Origin: Dendrocalamus latiflorus
Lineage: Eukaryota > Streptophyta > Magnoliopsida > Poales > Poaceae
DNA: 64,000 bases
Assembly (NCBI GenBank): GCA_017311315.1
Contig: CM029654.1
Span: 22,713,879 to 22,777,878, forward strand
Direction of reading: 5' to 3'
Part shown: in pieces, positions 57,086 to 64,000 of the stretch
Layout: each line of letters starts with the position of its first letter
Position numbering within the stretch: the first letter of the stretch is position 1
Translations under genes and position numbers: made by a program
Notes under the pieces: model-generated
Told to the model about the DNA's origin: nothing
The model's input: only the letters and a program-made list of their open reading frames with translations
Database searches by the model: none

Positions 57086-59444
57086 TGCAGACTCTAACCT
57101 AACACCAACTTACACACAAGCTCCAACCTGACTTATCTCTTATGGATTCCATCCATCCATAAATTGTTTTATAAACTATTTTGAAAACCAAAGTGTAATC
57201 CACAAAAGGCATTACTTAGCATGCCTATAACCACGGGTTCAGCTATTTGAATAGTTTTACACTCTGTAGAGGTGGTACAGTTTTACCCATAAGAGATAAT
57301 CAACTTATGATGTCACCTAATACACGCTTCCTTAGACACGCGACAAAGTTATTGTCACAAGGTCTTTACAAAGCTTCATCGCAATCTAGTTTCACCCGCT
57401 AAAGTTTTACCACCAAATAGCTACAACTAAGTGGGGGGCTTCTTGTGTTGTGTGAGCCTCAAGTGGCTCCAACCACGCCCACATTCCATCAGATGGCAAA
57501 ACTAAAGTTGAAGCCTTGTTAATTAGGTTGGTCAAGTTTGTCCTATACCAGACTTGTGGTAGTATGGAAAGGTTTTGCAACAGCAGCTCACAGATCGGTC
57601 CTTAGTTGACTTAGGCAAAACTAACCATGAACCCAAGTCTCGTGCTCCATCCGCACCCACCAAACAACCACTCGCCCAAGTATAAACCATTTCTTATCTT
57701 ATGTTGTATGTAGAATTCTTCCCAAAATCACCTAAATTCTAGTCTAAGCAATTTGCTCCAGAAATTACTAGTTAATATTGTAATAATGTACCAATTAGTG
57801 GTTTTTATCTAAGGTGTCCAATAATAAGGATTTCAATGTCAAATGCAGTCATAATAAGTCGGTATTAACTATACCTTTAAAACTGAGATTTAAAGTATAT
57901 TGAATAAACATAAGCATGCATAATAATTTAAAACAACATAATTTTGTTTGTAATTTGGGATCAACATAGTACATGTGTGTAACTTGCCTTGCTCATACAA
58001 CTGATAGGCGTTGCTCATACGACTGACTGGTGATGTCCTCACGGTACTCCTAGACATTGGCATCTAAACCTGAAAATAGCCAAATTCAATCAACATTTAA
58101 ATAAAATTCAAATAAATTATAAAGTTTTTTAGTTGAGGTAATTTTAGGATTTTACATTAATTTAGGGAAAAAATGAGGTCAATCGGAGTTAGAACGAAGG
58201 AGAACGGGCTTCTGAAATATTTAATTCGAGAAAAAGCTATTGTTTATGGATTTTTTTAGGATTAATTTATTTTTATTTTTAAAGAAAGATTGGAGTTATT
58301 GCGTTATGGTGATGTCAGCAATGATTTTGAATTTTGGCTAGAACTATTTTATATAGAAAAAGGTCATGAGTCGCTAACATATGAGCCTAAGTCTAGATCA
58401 GGTCCATAGATGCTGGCATGGTCCATAGATGCTGGCATGGTCCATGGTGAACTGAGTGCAAGGCTGATTGGGTGTTTCATTGCAAGTGATAGGTGGACGC
58501 TGACTCAACTCTGAGGGTTGATGTGGCACACGTGTGGCGTTGATATATCGTCGACGTGACTGACCGACGACGGTGGTGCATAGGAACCGACATGACTGAC
58601 TGATGAAGGTGGCCAAGGTGAGGAAAAGGTGACAACACAATTATGGTTCCAATGAACGTAGGGTTATGGCAATGATTCTTGGTGATGGAGTGTCGGTGAA
58701 GCTCACGGTGGTGGCAATGTAGCTCAGCACAGCTTGGTTTGAAGGCAATAACTAACCAGAGCTCTAAGAGAGGGGAGGATGACGCAGGAGTGTCAGGGCT
58801 TGCTGGAGAGGAAGAGGGGAGTGGAGCGCTCTCGTGCAATGCTGGGGCCATCTTACATAGGCTTAGGGAGGGGGCAGGCGCGATGATTCCTTGTCAGAGA
58901 TCATGGGCGACAGAAATGGTAGGGAGAGAAAAAAAAGGAAAGGGGCATGGGAAAGGAAAGGTATCGGGGTGCGAGTCGCATGGGAGATGAGGCGGGGAGG
59001 TGGCACAAGAAGGAAGATGATGATCGAGGAGGATGAAGGCTACGTAATAGGTGGGTCCGGAGTGTCGGTGAGAGAGAGAGAGAGGCAAACGACGAAACGA
59101 GCCAGCGTAAGGAGATGGGCCGTGTGGGCCGGTTTGGCTTGGAAAGGAAAAAACAGGAAAGGAAACGGGACAAAAAAAGAAAAAGGAAATCGGCCAAAAG
59201 ATGGAATTTAGACCAAAAGCAATTTGAAAAATTTTAATTCATTTTCAATTTTACAAAATACTAGAAAATGATTTAGGCCCAAAAAAATAGAAAATAAGGC
59301 TACAAATTTCATAAAAATCCATATAAAATTTTTGATGACATTCTGAGCTAAGAAAAATATTTACAACTTAAATTATTTTTTGCACAAAAAATAATTTTAA
59401 TTTTAATTCATATAAATGATATAGGATGCTCGATCTTCATGACA
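57086..59444 (-). repeat. Remaining part of the split gypsy LTR
   Basis: Follows the order of the LTR at 8104: CTTATGGATTCCATCCATCC, ACCACGGGTTCAGCTATT, TACACTCTG(T)AGAGGT, later a GC-rich open stretch (58480-59210), and the AT-rich AAATGATTTAGGCCC end. The overlapping open frames at 58477-59211 on both strands are LTR composition effects. Confidence 0.65.
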
Positions 59445-60563
59445 TAGTATCGATGTTGATAACTTAGATCCAAGCAACATGATACACTTGTAGCGCCAAT
59501 CACTGTTAAAACAACAACCTACGATAAAAAGAATTCACTTAACTATATGCTCGTGATCCTGTCTACCTGACCAAGCAATATTAGACGTGATGCACTTGCA
59601 AAACCTTCGGATTCACAAGAATGACGACGAAGAGAAACTCCTAATTCCCTCAAGGTTTGCTTTTGCTATCCTAGGAAACAAGATTATAATTCTCCAAATT
59701 ATTTAAACGTGATCTGGATCTTACATAGGACGTGGTACATGGCTTATATAGCCTTCTAAGACACATAAAACAAGAAATAAATTCTTAGAGATAACTTGGA
59801 CTCAGAAAAGGACACCCTAAAATTTCCACCATTGATTTGTTTTGGATATTGCAGTGCGACCAGAAGGAATATAAGGTCAGCCAAAACTTGATTCATTGTG
59901 TGGGCCTTAAAGTTAGCTTTCTAACGAGTCCAAAAACTTCCAAATCGGACTTCATTTATGAAAGTTATGGACATTTTAAACCGAATCCTGTTGGTTGTCC
60001 CGAACTGAATCCAAATTTGATCTAAACCTTTTGATCTTTGCTTTTCTTGTTTGGGTCACTTCCAATCCATGTGAGAAAAAAATGAAACCTTCTCAACCTT
60101 TTAGAAAGTCATGGTGTGTTCGGATATCACCAACAAGTGACTTACAATCCATTGGCTCTTTATGTTTGGTAACTCTCACACATCCATGTGGACAGATCAT
60201 TCAGCATCTAACAAACTTGCTATAACTTTTTTTGTAGAATGCTCTAAATTAAGCTCCGTTTGATATGTTGAAAAGTAAACTTTATAAGCTTTCCAAATAT
60301 GTATTTTGTGTACATTAGAAATCTCAGTATTGATACCGAAAACTTTGTGAACTTTATGGACAAAACTACAAACATTAAAACTTGATTGATCATGTCTCCT
60401 CTTGAACCAACCTTCCTCACCTCCCAATCTAACCCAACTAAGTGTATATGTACTGTATATCCTCATCGATATATTAAGCTCTTCTAATGGAATATATCAG
60501 ATGGAAACACATCTTTTCAATTAAAACTCGAGAATCCACGGTTAGAACAAAAATTGATAGGCC
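59445..60563. other. Decayed repeat DNA, LTR-like
   Basis: CTTATATAGCC near 59742 and a phrase around 59905-59960 about a shared pattern of TTAGCTTTCTAACGAGTCC are in the style of retrotransposon LTRs. No coding domain or clear ends were found. Confidence 0.3.
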
Positions 60564-60566
60564 TAA

Positions 60567-60924
60567 GAGCAACTCTAAGAGAAGAGCTAAATCATTTTCT
60601 AAAGGTAAATTTGGCTATTATTGAAGAAAAAACGTCTCCAATAGACTCTGTAAATGACTCTCCAAATTTAGTAGCTCTCCATCCCTCCTCCTTCGCTCTC
60701 TATTTTTGGATAGCCTATCTCGCTCACCATCCAGCCTCTTGGCGCGGTCGGCGTTTCCTTCCCGCACGCTGCGCCCCATTCCCGCGCGTACGCGACCCAC
60801 CGCGCGCCCTCTAGTTTAGATAGCCTGTTGGAGTAGTCTTGTTTTTTTGGGTGAGATTCATTTTAGAGAATAGCTAAATCACTAAATTTAGATACTTCTT
60901 TTGGCTAATCTCTTGGAGTTGCTC
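60567..60924. repeat. Tourist-like (PIF/Harbinger) MITE
   Basis: GAGCAACTCTAAGAGA at the left faces TCTCTTGGAGTTGCTC at the right, with TAA flanks at 60564-60566 and 60925-60927. Length 358 bp with a GC-rich centre. No coding domain. Confidence 0.85.
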
Positions 60925-61332
60925 TAAGTGAGACATTTCTCCGTGCGATAGAATATGTCTGTATATATTTTTACGAAGTACTCCCTCTAGTCATAAAAAA
61001 AGTAACACCTTTTTTTACTGCCTACAACCAACATGCATACCTTTTGTCAAAAAAAAATTTTTCACATAAAAAATAGTAGCCGGTATATACTATGGACTAT
61101 TTTTAATTTTACCAATAACATATTTGTGAATATCTAGGTTAGTTGTATTAAAAAAATTGCAGGTGTAGATTTATCTCGAATAATACTTTAATAGTAAGCA
61201 GATGAATGTTTCAAAGTTGCATTCCGAAGACTTGCCAATATCCAAAACATTAGTATTCTGTTACCGGATGAAGTATCATAAAATCTTCAGTACAACAATG
61301 TTTTACCATCTTCAGGTAATTGAAAACAAGCC
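60925..61332. other. Spacer with one Stowaway-like end
   Basis: TACTCCCTCTAGTCATAAAA at about 60979 looks like one terminus of a Stowaway MITE, but no matching right end was found. Otherwise non-genic. Confidence 0.35.
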
Positions 61333-61343
61333 ATTTTTTAGGG

Positions 61344-61657
61344 AATCAGATCGCCTGACGTTGGCGATCTGGACTGCCCTCTGCAGTCCATCATCTGAGC
61401 CATCCATTTTAGATCCAATGACTTATATTCAATCTTCTAGTATTTAAAAAATATGTTATAAAAAGTTCTAAATAAATTTTATTAAAATTAGGATTTTTAT
61501 TTTTAAATATAAAAATCCTAATTTTAGTAAAATTTATTTAGAACTTTTTATAACATATTTTTTAAATACTAGAAGATTGAATATAAGTTATTGGATCTAA
61601 AATGGATGGCTTAGATGATGGACTGCAGAGGGCAGTCCAGATCGCCAACGTCATGCG
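61344..61657. repeat. Near-perfect palindrome (foldback MITE)
   Basis: Arms of about 150 bp (61352-61503 and 61504-61657) are reverse complements with about five mismatches and almost no loop. An 11 bp direct repeat ATTTTTTAGGG flanks it at 61333-61343 and 61658-61668, consistent with a Mutator-like insertion. The left side has eight extra bases before the arm. Either strand, if transcribed, would form a long hairpin RNA. Confidence 0.85.
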
Positions 61658-61668
61658 ATTTTTTAGGG

Positions 61669-63060
61669 TAGAAAACAAATCATTGACCGGCGCAAGGCAC
61701 GAGTGATTAAGTCCTAGAGATGTAGGCACAAGTGCTTGTCTGATCAGGGGTGAAACGCACGACACAAATAGACCCGACAACGCTTTGGAGCTCGATCTTT
61801 CTTCCTCGATGCGTTGCAGATTAACACGCTGGAACTTTCGAGCAGACTTGTAAATTACAGAGAACGAGGTCAACGAGGTACCGTTGTCTTGGTAGGGCAA
61901 CGGAAATGCTTGGTGTTTTGTTTGGACTAGATTTTTTTTGAGTGTTTTGACTTGATTTGTATAAGAACTAATCAAAATCTTAATATAATGCATTATTGTC
62001 TAGGTGTGTACTAACTGGCCTTGGGCCTTCGGCGGAGCTGTTCTCGAGAGATCGGACCAAATTCATTTGCAAGATCCGAAGTCTCATGCGAGGACGATAA
62101 AAGAAGTACAACACATTTATCGACTTAAAGACTTTCTGGGTGGGTTCAGTCGGATTTAAGGTTTGACTTATCACTTTCTGCTACAGTAACTAGTTTTTAA
62201 ATAATACGCTTTTTTAAAGCGGGGTCTACAGTTATATTATAGTAGATATTATACCAAGTTCAGCTATACCAGCCAAAATCGCATGCAACTGTTTCCTTCT
62301 ATGTACTGTCTCTCGTGAACAGCCAGAATTCAAAAACCATAAACCAAAAGTCAAAACTACAGCCTAAAAACCCCACCTCCTGGTAACAGCTTATTCAACT
62401 AGAATCTTTAATATAAAAATTAGGTACTTTATATACTTTATCCCTGAGTCATTAACATAAATCGGAGGATCTTTCTATAAAATTATTTAATTTGGGTAAT
62501 GTAGTTTTATACATAAATTTCTTTCTTTTTTCAGGACGCATCATCATTTCATTTCTTAGGCTCCAAAAAACACATTAAAACTCTATTTGGAATGCAAAAA
62601 AAATTCAATTCTTGTGAGAATTGAACTGTCCCCTATGATATTCCTATGAAATTCCTGTGAAATTCATTCATTGCAAATGGGCCTAATGGTATAGCATCCA
62701 TGGTGCAATCCTGGTGAATTCAAAATGAAGAAACAGGGAAAGATGTGATTTTTATATAGTCAGAAAAGTTGTGTTTGGAGATGGTTCACAAAAAAAATCA
62801 AGAATTTTTCATGCAAAAAATTCTTTGAAGAGTGAGTGCAGCCAGAAAGAGAGAAGGACTTCTCACATGAAGGCTTGAGCCCATGCGTGAATGCCTTAAA
62901 AAGGGGTATAGTAGAGGGAGATTTCCCATGAGATTTCTGGACTATTCCTACAATCCAGACCGCTTAATTAGATAAGATACTATGAAATTTTTACTTTACA
63001 AAATTTCTTTGGAAGCTTACAAATGTCATGGAAATTCTGTTTTATGCCCTTTGATAACAA
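61669..63060. other. Non-genic, MITE-rich DNA
   Basis: Contains the repeat at about 62205-62350 shared with 27885-28070, and at 62580-62680 AT-rich phrases such as TTCCTATGAAATTCCTGTG similar in style to 34560-34750. No gene seen. Confidence 0.35.
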
Positions 63061-63339
63061 ATTCTGACGTCCTAAGTGTCTGGTTTGGGATTAGGTACAA
63101 AAATTTCTTTCGGGCTTCGATTTGGGCGGTGTATTTGCTCCGCCAGCCCAGTCTGGCTGATGTCGACCGACCGGAATGAAGTTGGGCCCGGCCTGGCCCA
63201 TTTCGTTCTCACACGTCGCGTCCCGGGGAAAAAAGCCCGAAGGCCACACCATACTGCACGAGCGATGAGCAAGTGGGCCCTACGGGACAAGTGTTCACGG
63301 TTGTTACCGTGGGACGGTCAAGCCGACCCCACTGCCAGT
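63061..63339. other. GC-richer spacer, no gene recognised
   Basis: Open for short distances on both strands (63076-63360 plus, 63072-63290 minus) but without recognisable protein. Contains GGGCCCGGCCTGGCCCA, which could be promoter-like. Confidence 0.3.
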
Positions 63340-63515
63340 GACAGTGGGAACACTTTCTAGTACGTCACTAACGCCAGCTGTGCATTTGTGCAAGCCAAAA
63401 GCAAGAAGAAACTTCGATGGTCCCCTGCGGGCGACAGTGGGATCACTTTCTAGTACGTCACTAACGCCAGCTGTGCATTCGTGCAAGCCAAAAGCAAGAA
63501 GAAACTTCGAAGGCC
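63340..63515 (+). repeat. Tandem duplication, 93 bp unit
   Basis: GACAGTGGGAACACTTTCTAG at 63340 recurs with one change at 63433, and the copies agree through CAAGCCAAAAGCAAGAAG to ACTTCGA. The unit is a multiple of three, so a plus-strand frame stays open across both copies. No function recognised. Confidence 0.85.
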
Positions 63516-63628
63516 ATGTTTCAGCTACAACTTATTAATGTAATAAACAGTGACTACTAGAAAAAAGACAAAAAAAATTGCTAAAAAATTAAAAAGAACT
63601 TAAATAGTAATTCACTAGACGAGCTTCT

Positions 63629-63829
63629 TTAGCGTACTGATCCGACTAGCATGATAGAAATCATTGTAATGTGATAAAACAACAGAGAAGCCAAGCAGCC
63701 ACGACGCACCTGGAGCTCGCCAAGGAACTCGGAGAAGTAGTCGTTCCAGGGGACGACGGACTCTGCCACGCCAGTGCAGACGAGGACCATGACAGGCATG
63801 TGGCTCATGCCCACCTGCACCATCACCAT
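63629..63829 (-). other. Open frame, possibly coding, not recognised
   Basis: ATG at 63827-63829 on the minus strand begins a 66-codon frame with a hydrophobic, methionine- and valine-rich start (MVMVQVGMSHMPVMVLVCTG) and then ESVVPWNDYFSEFLGELQ. A GT splice-donor-like GGTGCGT follows the LQ codons, so this could be one exon of a gene continuing beyond the window. No family was recognised; the overlapping plus-strand frame (63671-63913) is equally open. Confidence 0.25.
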
Positions 63830-64000
63830 GGCTATGCGACGCCGCTCGACCGTGTACGAGTAGGAGGAGAAGGAGTGACTAGGTGTCGGACAAGATGGAG
63901 GCCAAATCTATGAGCAGGAAAACCGAGGACGCCAAAGGACCAACGGTGAATATTCCAGCATGGCCGAACTAGGGTTTGGAGCCACTAGTTGGGGTTGAGG

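Larger units (their letters stand above)
49681..59444 (-). mobile_element. Gypsy-type LTR (solo or truncated) split by two insertions
   Basis: Starts TGTTGGATCCAGGAG and follows the plan of the LTR at 8104: TCTGTGTAAA, TAGTCTAGGATCAGCTAGT, CCACAGGCAATCGACTG, later TTTTACACTCTG(T)AGAGGT, then AAATGATTTAGGCC near the far end and a final ATGACA. Without the hAT element and the gypsy fragment inside it, the LTR is about 2.9 kb. No second LTR or internal region is present. The flanks ACATA (left) and TAGTA (right) are not a clean duplication, so solo-LTR status is not proven. The right end is approximate. Confidence 0.7.

Noticed and set aside
58477..59211. Several open frames in the split LTR
   Set aside because: Overlapping frames on both strands in the GC-rich LTR part, as in the other LTRs; no domain.
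1..64000. tRNA, rRNA, CRISPR arrays, bacterial operons
   Set aside because: None seen. tRNA-like sequence is limited to retrotransposon primer sites.

Overview
The window is nuclear DNA of a grass and looks like rice (Oryza). The case rests on the families present: Ty3/gypsy elements with very long LTRs and an extra ORF upstream of gag (the layout described for rice RIRE3/RIRE8), Stowaway- and Tourist-type MITEs, Mutator-like foldbacks, an Ac-type hAT element, and one intronless leucine-rich-repeat receptor kinase with a GC-rich, GA-repeat leader. There is no operon structure, CRISPR array or bacterial feature. The species call is inference.

Layout. 1-8.1 kb: a broken gypsy gag at the left edge, a small foldback, a degenerate plant-mobile-domain-like relic, and inside that relic a 1.84 kb LTR element with 160 bp LTRs (5496-7339). 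8.1-21.3 kb: a complete, young, 13.2 kb Ty3/gypsy element on the minus strand (8104-21287, duplicated target CAATT) with 3.65 kb LTRs, an intact 1,491-residue Gag-Pol and an upstream ORF0 that carries a frameshift. 21.3-28.3 kb: non-genic DNA with a Mutator-like element that carries GC-rich internal sequence (22923-23877) and several MITEs. 28.3-31.2 kb: the only well-supported host gene, an LRR receptor-like kinase (28697-31195, plus strand). 31.2-35.1 kb: AT-rich non-genic DNA. 35.1-44.9 kb: an old, dead gypsy element on the plus strand (35134-44934, duplicated target ATTAT) whose left LTR contains an inverted piece of another LTR. 44.9-49.7 kb: a 1 kb Mutator-like foldback, a LINE 3' relic, two copies of one MITE in opposite orientation, and a Tourist-like MITE. 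49.7-59.4 kb: one gypsy-type LTR split by a 4,955 bp Ac-like hAT element (50147-55101) and by a 3' piece of another gypsy element. 59.4-64 kb: old repeat DNA, a Tourist-like MITE, an almost perfect 300 bp palindrome and a 93 bp tandem duplication.

How the parts relate. Most of the window is transposon in transposon. The large gypsy element could in principle supply its own Gag, protease, reverse transcriptase, RNase H and chromodomain integrase. The Ac-like element encodes a four-exon transposase with one apparent frameshift, and its 5' region contains a 44-codon piece of the nuclear gene for the mitochondrial succinate dehydrogenase iron-sulfur subunit (SDH2). That captured host exon inside an Ac-like element is the most notable thing in the window. 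A second item worth following is a short acidic reading frame that ends just upstream of the polyadenylation signal in four different LTRs, in each case preceded by a splice-acceptor-like sequence.
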